Source: Nonomuraea pusilla (lineage in GTDB: Bacteria; Actinomycetota; Actinomycetes; Streptosporangiales; Streptosporangiaceae). Taken from it: a DNA stretch of 64,000 nucleotides. The position numbers and the translations under genes are program-made. This document shows, in pieces, positions 29,075-36,498 of the stretch. The stretch's first letter is position 1, and every line of letters starts with the position of its first letter. The stretch is from positions 248,001 to 312,000 of the forward strand of contig NZ_FOBF01000006.1 of assembly GCF_900109355.1 (NCBI RefSeq). The letters are read 5' to 3'. The notes beneath the pieces are model-generated. The model worked only from the letters and a program-made list of their open reading frames with translations, had not been told where the DNA came from and ran no database searches.

Positions 29075-29695
29075 ATGAGGAAGATCATCGCGCTCGGCCT
29101 GGCCGCGTCGGCGCTGACGGCCTGCGGGGGCGGACCGGCCGAGAGCCTGCTGGACGCGCACGCCATGGCGAGGCTCCGCGACGCGCTGGTGAAGCAGCCG
29201 GACCTGCCCGACGGCTTCTCCGACCATCCCGACCAGGCGTGGACGGTGCCGTTCGCGCACCTGGACGCCAACTGCAGGGCGGTGCTCGACCTCGTCGCCG
29301 GGCGGGCGCCCACGCAGGCGCTGACCGGGCACGCGGCCGTCAGCTACCAGGGCGACGCCCTCGGCGAGCAGGCCGCCGTGGGCCTGGCCAGCTACGCCGA
29401 CGGGGAGGCCGAGGACCACCTGGACGAGCTGGGCGACGCCCTGGAGTCCTGCCGCGAGGTACGCGGCACCGGCACCCGGCTGCGGCTGCGGGACCTGCCC
29501 GTCCAGGCGGGCGGGGACGAGACCGTGGGCGCCCGGCTGCGCGGGCGGCTCAACGGCTACCCGTACACGATGGACGTGGTGCTGTCGCGCGTGAACGACA
29601 CCGTTGTGGGCGTGGTGCACGCCGGGCTGCGCGAGGTGGACGCCGCCCGCACCAAGGAACTGGTCGATGCGGTCGTCCGGATGGCGGGCGCCTAA
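29075..29695 (+). CDS. Putative lipoprotein of unknown function
   Basis: A 206-residue protein. MRKIIALGLAASALTACGG is a lipoprotein signal with lipobox LTAC, so Cys17 would be lipidated and the protein held on the outer face of the membrane. The mature part resembles the small PknH-like/sensor-type domain seen in actinobacterial lipoproteins: Cys at ANCRAVLDL and ALESCREV (possible disulfide) and a final helix. That family link is tentative. The ATG 29075 has AGGGGGG at normal distance. It precedes the cytidine-deaminase-like gene in the era run. Confidence 0.7.
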   Translation: MRKIIALGLAASALTACGGGPAESLLDAHAMARLRDALVKQPDLPDGFSDHPDQAWTVPFAHLDANCRAVLDLVAGRAPTQALTGHAAVSYQGDALGEQAAVGLASYADGEAEDHLDELGDALESCREVRGTGTRLRLRDLPVQAGGDETVGARLRGRLNGYPYTMDVVLSRVNDTVVGVVHAGLREVDAARTKELVDAVVRMAGA

Positions 29696-29698
29696 CCT
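29693..29698 (+). promoter_or_regulatory. Leaderless -10 element of the deaminase-like gene
   Basis: TAACCT lies 7 nt before GTG 29706 and overlaps the stop codon of the lipoprotein gene. This supports 29706 over the GTG at 29700 as start. Confidence 0.45.
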
Positions 29699-29705
29699 AG
29701 TGCCC

Positions 29706-30026
29706 GTGACTCTCGATCCCGAAGACAGCAAGATCATCACCCTGGCCCGCTCGGCGAGGGCCCGCAACGAGGCCGCCGAGGGCGCGGCGGTGCGCGACGA
29801 GACCGGGCGCACGTACGCGGCCACGAACGTCGCGCTGGACGCGCTGACGCTCTCGGCCGTGCAGGTGGCGGCGGCCATGGCGGTCTCCAGCGGCGCGCGG
29901 TCGCTGGAGGCGGCGGCGCTCGTCACGGCGGGCGAGGGGCCGAGCGACGCCGACCGCGCGGTCGTGGCCGAGCTGGGCGTCGCGTCCCTGCTCGTGGCCG
30001 GCCCCGACGGCACCCTGCGAAGCTGA
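29706..30026 (+). CDS. Cytidine-deaminase-like protein lacking the zinc site
   Basis: A 106-residue protein in the place where actinobacteria carry a small gene annotated as cytidine deaminase before era. The phrase EDSKIITLARSARAR and RDETGRTYAATNVALDALTLSAVQVAAAMAV match that group. In true cytidine deaminases the corresponding region has a zinc-binding Cys or His with Ala-Glu, and a later PCxxC. Here neither a Cys nor a His is present at all, so catalysis by zinc is not possible as seen. It is probably a conserved fold with another role. Confidence 0.7.
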   Translation: MTLDPEDSKIITLARSARARNEAAEGAAVRDETGRTYAATNVALDALTLSAVQVAAAMAVSSGARSLEAAALVTAGEGPSDADRAVVAELGVASLLVAGPDGTLRS

Positions 30027-30027
30027 C

Positions 30028-30504
30028 ATGCCGATGTCGCCGTTCCTGGCCAACCTGCGCGCCAAGGTGGGACCAGACCTGATCATGCTGCCGTCGGTGA
30101 GCGGGTTCGTGTTCGACGCCGGCGGCCGGCTGCTCATGGCCCGCCACCAGGACGTCGGCTTCTGGGCGGCGCCAGGAGGCGGCGTCGATCCCGACGAGCG
30201 GCCCGAGGACGCCGTGGTCAGGGAGCTGAAGGAGGAGCTCGGCGTCGAGGTCGCGGTCATGGCCCTGATCGGCGTGTACGGGGGCCCCGAGTTCCGCGCC
30301 GTCTACCCGAACGGGCACGAGGTGGGCTACGTCACCGCCACCTACGCCTGCACGCTCGCCTCCGGCGAGCCCGAGCCCGACGGGGTGGAGATCAGCGACG
30401 TCCGCTGGGTGACCGAGGACGAGCTCGGCACGCTCCACACCGCTCCCTGGACGCCGCTCGTCGCGCCCCAGGCGTTCGCCTGGTGGCGTGAACACGCCGG
30501 ATGA
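30028..30504 (+). CDS. NUDIX hydrolase
   Basis: A 158-residue pyrophosphohydrolase. The Nudix box G-x5-E-x7-REUXEEXGU is complete: GGGVDPDERPEDAVVRELKE continuing to ELGV near residues 50-72. Such enzymes hydrolyse nucleoside diphosphates linked to another group; the exact substrate is not predictable. The start is one base after the stop of the preceding gene, so it is cotranscribed. It overlaps the earlier possible start of era. Confidence 0.9.
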   Translation: MPMSPFLANLRAKVGPDLIMLPSVSGFVFDAGGRLLMARHQDVGFWAAPGGGVDPDERPEDAVVRELKEELGVEVAVMALIGVYGGPEFRAVYPNGHEVGYVTATYACTLASGEPEPDGVEISDVRWVTEDELGTLHTAPWTPLVAPQAFAWWREHAG

Positions 30505-30509
30505 TGGGT

Positions 30510-30515
30510 GACAAT
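30510..30515 (+). promoter_or_regulatory. Possible leaderless -10 element of era
   Basis: GACAAT ends 6 nt before GTG 30522. The element is weaker than others in the window because the first base is G, but spacing matches the same pattern. Confidence 0.35.
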
Positions 30516-30521
30516 GCACTA

Positions 30522-31430
30522 GTGACTTCGCCAGACAGCCATCGCGCCGGATTCGCCTGCTTCGTGGGAAGGCCGAACGTCGGCAAGTCCACCCTGATGA
30601 ACGCCCTGGTGGGCAGCAAGGTGGCGATCACCTCGTCGAAGCCGCAGACCACCAGGCGGGTCATCAGGGGCATCGTGCACCGGCCCGACGCCCAGATCGT
30701 CGTCGTCGACACGCCCGGCCTGCACCGGCCGCGCACCCTGCTCGGCGAGCGGCTCGACAGCCTCGTGCTGTCCACCCTCACCGAGGTGGACGTCATCGGC
30801 TTCTGCGTCCCCGCGAACGAGCCGATCGGCAAGGGCGACAGGTTCATCGCCGACAAGCTGGCCGCCGTGAAGAAGACGCCCGTCGTGGCCGTCGTCACCA
30901 AGTGCGACCTCGTCGGCAAGGAGCAGATCGCCCAGCAGCTGCTGGCGGTGTCGCAGGTGGCCGAGTTCGCCGCGATCGTGCCCGTCTCGGCCCAGTCGGG
31001 GGAGCAGCTCGATGTGCTGGGCGACGTCCTCATCGAGCACCTGCCCGAGTCCCCGCCCCTGTACGAGGGCGGCCAGCTCACCGACGAGCCCGAGCAGGTG
31101 CTCGTCGGCGAGCTGATCAGGGAGGCGGCGCTCGAAGGCGTGCGCGACGAGCTGCCCCACTCCATCGCCGTCGTCGTCGACGAGATGCTGCCCCGCGAGG
31201 GGCGCGACGACCTGCTCGACATCTACGCCCACATGTTCGTGGAACGGCCGTCGCAGAAGGCCATCGTCATCGGGCACAAGGGCGAGCGGCTGCGCGACGT
31301 CGGCACCAGGGCGCGCAAGCAGATCGAGGCGCTGCTCGGCACCCGGGTCTACCTCGACCTGCGGATCAGCGTGGCCAAGGACTGGCAGCGCGACCCGAAG
31401 CAGCTCCGCCGCCTCGGCTTCTTCGACTGA
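30522..31430 (+). CDS. era: GTPase Era
   Basis: Era binds the 3' end of 16S rRNA and couples 30S assembly to growth. G1 is GRPNVGKST, switch region KPQTTRR, G3 DTPGLH, G4 TKCD, and the C-terminal KH domain shows IVIGHKGERLRDVGTRARKQIE in part. From GTG 30522 it is 302 residues. ATG 30501 or 30504 would overlap the NUDIX stop and add six or seven poorly biased codons. With a plausible -10 just upstream I prefer 30522, with moderate certainty. leuA is the next backbone gene, 8.7 kb on. Confidence 0.95.
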   Translation: MTSPDSHRAGFACFVGRPNVGKSTLMNALVGSKVAITSSKPQTTRRVIRGIVHRPDAQIVVVDTPGLHRPRTLLGERLDSLVLSTLTEVDVIGFCVPANEPIGKGDRFIADKLAAVKKTPVVAVVTKCDLVGKEQIAQQLLAVSQVAEFAAIVPVSAQSGEQLDVLGDVLIEHLPESPPLYEGGQLTDEPEQVLVGELIREAALEGVRDELPHSIAVVVDEMLPREGRDDLLDIYAHMFVERPSQKAIVIGHKGERLRDVGTRARKQIEALLGTRVYLDLRISVAKDWQRDPKQLRRLGFFD

Positions 31431-31458
31431 CGCCCACGGCTCCCGCGACTGCGGGCCG

Positions 31459-31938
31459 CTACGAGCGGCGGGCGCGCCGGGTCAGCGCGAGCACCGACAG
31501 GACGACGGCCGCCACCGCGGTGGCCAGGGCGGCGTACCAGCCGATCCTGATCACGGGCTGCACCGACAGCAGGCCGCCCAGGTCGAGCGAGAGGCGGTCG
31601 CCGATCTGCCGGGGGGCGGCGGCGAAGCGCACCAGCAGCACCGCGGCGAGCACGGCCGGCAGGGCCGCGAGGGCCGCCACGCGGGGCCGGGAGAGCAGGC
31701 CCGCCACGCCGGCGGCCAGCACGGCCAGCCCGGCGGCGAGCGTCCACAGGCCCGCGGCGTCGTCGATGCCGCGGACGTCGCTGGAGATCGCGCCGCCGAT
31801 CACGGCGCTCCTGGCCTCCACGCCCGCCCACGGGAGCACCGCGCAGAACGCGAGGAGCGCGCCCGCGAGGACGACGGACAGCGCGTAGCCGCGCCCGGCC
31901 CGCGGCGGGGCGGGGGCGGGCTTGAGGTGATCGGCCAC
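31459..31938 (-). CDS. Four-helix integral membrane protein
   Basis: A 159-residue protein with four predicted helices: about residues 18-40 (YALSVVLAGALLAFCAVLPW), 63-84, 90-112 and 128-150, and a basic C-terminus. The N-terminus is Pro/Ala-rich. It resembles the small Trp-operon-associated membrane protein family in size and layout, but I do not see decisive motifs and no trp gene is near. GTG 31938 has a TACAGT element 6 nt upstream. It converges on era with a short hairpin between. Function unknown. Confidence 0.65.
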   Translation of the reverse strand: MADHLKPAPAPPRAGRGYALSVVLAGALLAFCAVLPWAGVEARSAVIGGAISSDVRGIDDAAGLWTLAAGLAVLAAGVAGLLSRPRVAALAALPAVLAAVLLVRFAAAPRQIGDRLSLDLGGLLSVQPVIRIGWYAALATAVAAVVLSVLALTRRARRS

Positions 31939-31944
31939 ACGACG

Positions 31945-31950
31945 ACTGTA
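31945..31950 (-). promoter_or_regulatory. Leaderless -10 element of the four-helix protein gene
   Basis: TACAGT on the minus strand lies 6 nt before GTG 31938; no ribosome-binding site is visible. Confidence 0.45.
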
Positions 31951-32103
31951 AGCCGCGCGTGCCCGCCCGGCCACCCGTTCACCCCCGCCCGGTCGGCGGT
32001 CGTGTTGAGGGGATGGCAATCCTGCCGTAACGCGGTGGAACCTCCTGGGCAATCCGGGTGGGCGAGCATCGTCGCACAGCCCATCCGGCGAGGAGGCCGA
32101 GCG

Positions 32104-32796
32104 ATGCTGCAGGTGAGCGGACTCGAACACCGGCGCGGCGGCGTCGCCGTCCTCGCCGGGATCAGCCTGGAGGTGGCGCAGGGGCGCATCGCCTGCGTCG
32201 TCGGCGAGCGCGGGTCCGGCAAGACCGCGCTGCTCGACACCGTCATGGGCGTGCGGCCCGCCACGGCCGGCTCGGTGCGCCTCCGCGGCGCGGACGTCAC
32301 CGCGCTGCGCCCCCAGGAGCGGGCCCGCCTCGGCATGGCCTACGTCCCGCACGGGCACCGGTGCTTCCCGCAGCTGTCCGTGCTCGGCAACCTGCTCGTC
32401 GCCGCCGAGGCGGCCCAGCAGCCCAGGGAGGCGCTCGACGAGGCGCTCGACGTCCTCCCCGCGCTGCGCCCGCTGCTGAACCGTACCGCGGGGAACCTGC
32501 CCGTCGGCGGGCGGCAGCAGCTCGCCCTGGCCCGCGCGCTCGTGACGAGGCCCGCGCTGCTCCTGCTGGACGAGCCCGCGGACGGGCTCCAGCCGCGCGC
32601 CGCGTCCGACGCCGAGAACGCGCTCGCCGGGCTGCGCGACCGGGGCGTGGCGATGCTCGTCGCGGAGCGGCGCCCCAGGATCGCCGCCCGCCTGGCGGAC
32701 ACCTCCGCCGTCCTGACGGGCGGGCGCCTGGCGATGGAGCCTTACCCGCTGGCGGGCGGGTGTCTGGCGATGGAGCCGTACCCGGTGGCGGGCTGA
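32104..32796 (+). CDS. Orphan LivF/UrtE-like ABC ATPase
   Basis: A 230-residue ATPase like those of branched-chain amino acid or urea importers (VPHGHRCFPQLSVLGNLLVA matches the LivF/UrtE Q-loop region). Walker A is GERGSGKTALL near residue 38 and Walker B LLLLDEPADGL. The ABC signature is altered: LPVGGRQQLALARAL replaces LSGGQ. The last 24 residues contain a near-exact duplication of a 12-residue unit, LAMEPYPLAGGC then LAMEPYPVAG. No permease or binding-protein gene for such an importer is adjacent. It may be functionally divergent. GAGGAGG precedes the ATG. Confidence 0.75.
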   Translation: MLQVSGLEHRRGGVAVLAGISLEVAQGRIACVVGERGSGKTALLDTVMGVRPATAGSVRLRGADVTALRPQERARLGMAYVPHGHRCFPQLSVLGNLLVAAEAAQQPREALDEALDVLPALRPLLNRTAGNLPVGGRQQLALARALVTRPALLLLDEPADGLQPRAASDAENALAGLRDRGVAMLVAERRPRIAARLADTSAVLTGGRLAMEPYPLAGGCLAMEPYPVAG

Positions 32797-32809
32797 GCGG
32801 GGAGGCCAG

Positions 32810-33535
32810 TCAGGAGGCCCAGGCGCGGGCCTGCTCGATGATGTGCTCCAGGTGGCCGGCGTGGGCGCCGCGCCAGTACACCTGGCCGCACGCGCCGCAC
32901 CGGCCGTAGGCGTCGTACGTCCGCTTCGTCCCCGCCTCCAGCAGCGGCTCGACGTCGTCCTTGTCCACCGGCACCAGCTCGCCGTTGCAGGCCGTGCACC
33001 TCGTCCACGGCCGCAGCGGGGGAGCGAAGCGGTCCAGCAGGTCGCGCAGCTGGTCGGCCGGGCGGGAGCCGCGCACGTACGCTCCGAGCCACAGCGCCCG
33101 GCGGCGCAGCAGGCCGCGGTCCTGCGTGAGCAGCACCCGCCGCTCCTCGTTGGCCTGCACGACCAGCGACGGGTCGTCCATGTCGTTGTGGTAGGCCGCG
33201 TCGATGCCGAGCAGGCGCAGCCGCCGCGCGAGCGTGCCCAGGTGGACGTCCAGAAGGAAGCGCGGCTCGCCCGGCAGCGGCTGCGGCCTGGGCATCGGGA
33301 GCACCTCCACCACGTCGCCGGGTTCCGGCTGGTAGGAGGGCGGGACCCCGCGTCCGCCGGCCGTCATCGGCCCCACCTCGGTCAGCGGGACGCCGAGCGA
33401 CTCGACGTGGTGTCCCAGGGTGGAGGTGCTGTCGAGGGCGACGCGCTGCCGCTCCCTGCGGCGGCTCACCGGCAGGAACATGGTCAACTCTGGCGCGATA
33501 CGAAGCTCTGCGTCCCAATCTGTCACATTCCTCAT
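32810..33535 (-). CDS. Mut7-C RNase domain protein with ubiquitin-like N-terminus
   Basis: A 241-residue protein. Residues 1-85 form the ubiquitin-like Mut7-C_ub domain (YQPEPGDVVEVLPM). Residues 90-240 match the Mut7-C PIN-like RNase: FLLDVHLGTLARRLRLLGIDAAY, LTQDRGLLRR with the acidic residues of a PIN site, and a zinc ribbon of two Cys pairs (CTACNG and CGACGQ) near the C-terminus. It is predicted to be an RNase or RNA-binding protein. Its role in bacteria is not established. The gene is divergent from the TAXI gene, with only 26 bp between starts. Confidence 0.85.
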   Translation of the reverse strand: MRNVTDWDAELRIAPELTMFLPVSRRRERQRVALDSTSTLGHHVESLGVPLTEVGPMTAGGRGVPPSYQPEPGDVVEVLPMPRPQPLPGEPRFLLDVHLGTLARRLRLLGIDAAYHNDMDDPSLVVQANEERRVLLTQDRGLLRRRALWLGAYVRGSRPADQLRDLLDRFAPPLRPWTRCTACNGELVPVDKDDVEPLLEAGTKRTYDAYGRCGACGQVYWRGAHAGHLEHIIEQARAWAS

Positions 33536-33561
33536 TCTGCGTGAGCGGATACCGTGAGTTC

Positions 33562-34467
33562 ATGTCGATATCCCGCCGCGCCTTCCTCGCGCTCGCCGCG
33601 GTCGCGGCCGGCTGCTCGGGCACCGGCGGCGAGACGCGGGTCCTGCGGCTGGCCACGGGCCTCGCGGGCGGCCCGTACGGGGTGCTCGGCGACCGCCTGG
33701 CGGCCGAGCTGCGGCGCGAGGGCATGACCGTGCAGGTGCTGCAGACGGCCGCGAGCGTCCAGAACCTCACGATGCTCACCGACGGCCGTGCCGACATCGG
33801 GTTCGCGCTGGCCGACAGCGCCGACGACGCCGTCCGCGTGCGGCACCAGCCGGTCGCCGCGCTCGCCAGGATGTACATGAACTACGTCCACCTCGTCGTG
33901 GCGGAGAACGGCGGCATCACCGGCGTCAGGAACCTCGCCGGGCGGAGGCTGTCCATCGGCGCCGAGGGGTCGGGCACCGCCGTGACCGCCACCCGGGTCC
34001 TCGCCGCCGCGGCGCTGCCCAGGCCGCCCCGGCTGACGAGGCTGGGGCTCGACGAGTCGATCAAGGCGCTGCGCGACGGCGAGATCGACGCCTTCTTCTG
34101 GTCGGGCGGCGTGCCTACGCCCGCGCTCGTCGCGCTGCCCGGTGTCGCGTTGGTCCCGCTCGAACCGCTGGTGGCGGTGCTGCGCCGCGACTTCGGCCCC
34201 ATGTACGAGCACGCCGACGTCCCCGCGGGCGCGTACGGCAACGCCAGGCCGGTGCCGACGGTGGGCACGCCCAGCTACCTGATGTGCCGCTCCAGCCTGC
34301 CCGACGACGTGGTGTACACGGTGACGGAGACGCTGTTCACGGCCCGCGACCGGCTCCAGGCCCCGTCGGCGCCCGGCGGGCGGCTGGACAGGCGCTACGC
34401 GATCGGCACCGGCGTGGTCCAGCTCCACCCGGGGGCGGCCCGCTACTACCGCTCGGTCTACGGCTGA
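33562..34467 (+). CDS. TAXI family solute-binding lipoprotein
   Basis: A 301-residue binding protein. The N-terminus MSISRRAFLALAAVAAGCSG contains twin arginines and a lipobox (AAGC), so it is an exported lipoprotein, possibly by Tat. The mature part is of the TRAP-associated extracytoplasmic immunogenic (TAXI) type: LATGLAGGPYGVLGDRLA near residue 33, LTDGRADIGFALAD and DAFFWSGGVPTPAL. No TRAP membrane subunit is found in the window. It converges on a histidine kinase gene with 16 bp between. It may serve as a sensing partner rather than a transporter subunit. Confidence 0.85.
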   Translation: MSISRRAFLALAAVAAGCSGTGGETRVLRLATGLAGGPYGVLGDRLAAELRREGMTVQVLQTAASVQNLTMLTDGRADIGFALADSADDAVRVRHQPVAALARMYMNYVHLVVAENGGITGVRNLAGRRLSIGAEGSGTAVTATRVLAAAALPRPPRLTRLGLDESIKALRDGEIDAFFWSGGVPTPALVALPGVALVPLEPLVAVLRRDFGPMYEHADVPAGAYGNARPVPTVGTPSYLMCRSSLPDDVVYTVTETLFTARDRLQAPSAPGGRLDRRYAIGTGVVQLHPGAARYYRSVYG

Positions 34468-34483
34468 TCGGCCCGCCGCCTGG

Positions 34484-35827
34484 TCACGGCTGGTCGGTGC
34501 GGCCAGCGCGGGGCAGGCGCAGCTCCATCACCAGGCCGTGAGGCTCCGCCGGGAGCAGGCTCAGCGTGGCACCGCACGCCTTGGCCAGCTCGGCGGCGAT
34601 GGCCAGGCCGAGGCCGCTGCCCGGCACGTTCGCGTGCGCCCCCGACCGCCAGAAGCGGCCCAGCGCCTCGGCCCGCTCCTCCTCGCCGAGTCCGGGCCCG
34701 TCGTCGGCGACCCGCAGCACGCCGTCCGCCAGCGTGACCGTCACCGTGCCGCCCTCCGGCACGAACTTCTGGGCGTTGTCGAGCGCGATGTCGGCGATCC
34801 GCGCCACGGCCTCGGGCACGGCGGCCGCCTCGGGCACGTCCGTGACCAGGTTGATCTTCTTGGCGGCGTACACCTCGCGCCACACGCCGAGGCGTGGCCG
34901 CAGCTCGGCCTCCTTGGCGTCGCCGCCCGCGCCCGCCTCGACCCGGGCGAGCGCCAGCAGGTCCTCGACGAGCAGCGCCAGGCGGTCGAGCTCCGCCATC
35001 GCCTCCTCGAACTCGGCCGCGCCCTCGCCCTTCAGATGCGGCTCCAGGTTCTCCAGCCGCAGGCCCAGCACCGTGAGGGGCGTACGCAGCTCGTGCGAGG
35101 CGTCGGCCACGAACGCCCGCTGCCGCTCGATCGCGCTCGACACGGCGTCGGCCATGGCGTTGAACCGCTCCTCCAGCCTGCGCAGCTCCGACGGCCCCGC
35201 CCCGGGATGGGCCCGCGCGTCCAGCTGGCCCTGCGCGATGGCCTGCGTCGTCCGGTCCAGCTCCGTCACCGGGCGCAGGATCCAGCGGGCCAGCCGCCTG
35301 GCCGCCAGCACCGAGTACGCCAGCGCCACCAGCGCGCCGAGCGCCAGCGCCCCCCACACCAGCGACACGTCCGTCCTGGCCTGGTCGGTGGGCGCCTCCA
35401 GCAGCACCACGCCGGAGAGCTGGGCGTCGCGCCCGGCCGGCTCGGCGAGCAGCACCCGGGCCGGGCCGAACGGGTTGATCAGCGGGAGGTCCTCGGTGGT
35501 GCGTCCCGACAGCGCGAGCCGGCTCGCCTCCTCGTCGTCGGCCTGGAAACGGCCCGCCGTGAACAGCACCGAGCCGTTGCGGTCGCGGATGCGCACCGCC
35601 GCACCGTACAGCGACGCGTAACGGAAGACCTCCGCCATCAGCGACGCGTGGTCGCTCTCCCGGTACGCCTGGTCGGCCAGCTCGGCGAACCGGGTGGCGT
35701 CGGCGCGGCGGTCTAGCAGCAGCCGGTTGGTCCGGTGCGAGGCGTACGCGAAACCCAGCGGCACCGCCAGCGCCGCGATGAGGAAGACGATCAGCGTGGT
35801 GAAGGTGACGACCAGGCGTGAGTTCAC
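34484..35827 (-). CDS. Sensor histidine kinase
   Basis: A 447-residue membrane kinase. Helix 1 (about 6-28) and helix 2 (about 155-177) bracket an extracytoplasmic sensor domain of about 125 residues. HAMP follows, then the H-box ADASHELRTPL with His245, N-box IALDNAQKFVPE, and G-boxes DDGPGLGEEE and GSGLGLAIAAEL. All catalytic elements are intact. GTG 35827 overlaps the response regulator stop (GTGA at 35824-35827). It is the last gene of the MHS-transporter/regulator/kinase group. Ligand unknown. Confidence 0.93.
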   Translation of the reverse strand: MNSRLVVTFTTLIVFLIAALAVPLGFAYASHRTNRLLLDRRADATRFAELADQAYRESDHASLMAEVFRYASLYGAAVRIRDRNGSVLFTAGRFQADDEEASRLALSGRTTEDLPLINPFGPARVLLAEPAGRDAQLSGVVLLEAPTDQARTDVSLVWGALALGALVALAYSVLAARRLARWILRPVTELDRTTQAIAQGQLDARAHPGAGPSELRRLEERFNAMADAVSSAIERQRAFVADASHELRTPLTVLGLRLENLEPHLKGEGAAEFEEAMAELDRLALLVEDLLALARVEAGAGGDAKEAELRPRLGVWREVYAAKKINLVTDVPEAAAVPEAVARIADIALDNAQKFVPEGGTVTVTLADGVLRVADDGPGLGEEERAEALGRFWRSGAHANVPGSGLGLAIAAELAKACGATLSLLPAEPHGLVMELRLPRAGRTDQP

Positions 35828-36489
35828 GCGGTCGATCCCAGGCGGTAGCCGGTGCCGCGCAGGGTCTCCACCAGGCCGGGCCGGCCCGTCTTCGACCGCA
35901 GGCCCGCGACGTGCACGTCCAGCGAGCGCGACGCCGACAGCAGCGGGTCGCCCCACACCTCGTCCAGGATCTCCTCGCGGCTTCGCACGACGCCGGGCTC
36001 GCGCGCGAGCATCGCCAGCAGGTCGAACTCGCGCCTGGTCAGCGTCACCGGCTCGCCCGCGACCGTGACCTGCCTGGACTCCAGATCGATGCGGACGTCG
36101 CCGACGCTCACGACGTGGTCGCGCGGCGGCATCGGCCGCGTGCCGCGCCGCATCACGGCCTCCATGCGGGCCATGAGCTCGGCCGTGCGGAACGGCTTGA
36201 CCAGGTAGTCGTCGGCTCCGGAGCGCAGGCCGCGCAGCACCTCGCGCTCCTCGGTGCGGGCCGTCACCACGATCAGCGGCACCGCCGACACGCGCCGCAG
36301 GCGGCGCAGCACGTCGAGGCCGTCCATGTCGGGCAGCCCGAGGTCCAGCAGGACGAAGTCGACGCCCCCCGCGAGGCGGAGGGCGTCGACCGCCAGGCCC
36401 GCGCGCGTGACCTGGTGGCCGTGGCGCGCGAGGGCCGTGGTGAGCGCTGAGGCGAGCCGATCGTCGTCTTCGACCAGAAGAACCCGCAT
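35824..36489 (-). CDS. OmpR-family response regulator
   Basis: A 221-residue regulator. The receiver domain has the acidic pocket (EDD at 7-9), the phosphoacceptor Asp49 in VLLDLGLPD, Thr in VVTAR and Lys in LVKPF. The C-terminal winged helix (RREFDLLAMLAREPGVVRSREE, then HVAGLRSKTG) is of the OmpR/PhoB type. It is coupled to the kinase by a 4-bp overlap. The start is 10 bp after the stop of the MHS transporter gene, so the three genes may be one operon. Confidence 0.94.
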   Translation of the reverse strand: MRVLLVEDDDRLASALTTALARHGHQVTRAGLAVDALRLAGGVDFVLLDLGLPDMDGLDVLRRLRRVSAVPLIVVTARTEEREVLRGLRSGADDYLVKPFRTAELMARMEAVMRRGTRPMPPRDHVVSVGDVRIDLESRQVTVAGEPVTLTRREFDLLAMLAREPGVVRSREEILDEVWGDPLLSASRSLDVHVAGLRSKTGRPGLVETLRGTGYRLGSTA

Positions 36490-36498
36490 GCCGCAAGG

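Noticed and set aside
31459..31938. Trp-operon-associated membrane protein
   Set aside because: Size and helices fit but decisive motifs and linked trp genes are missing.
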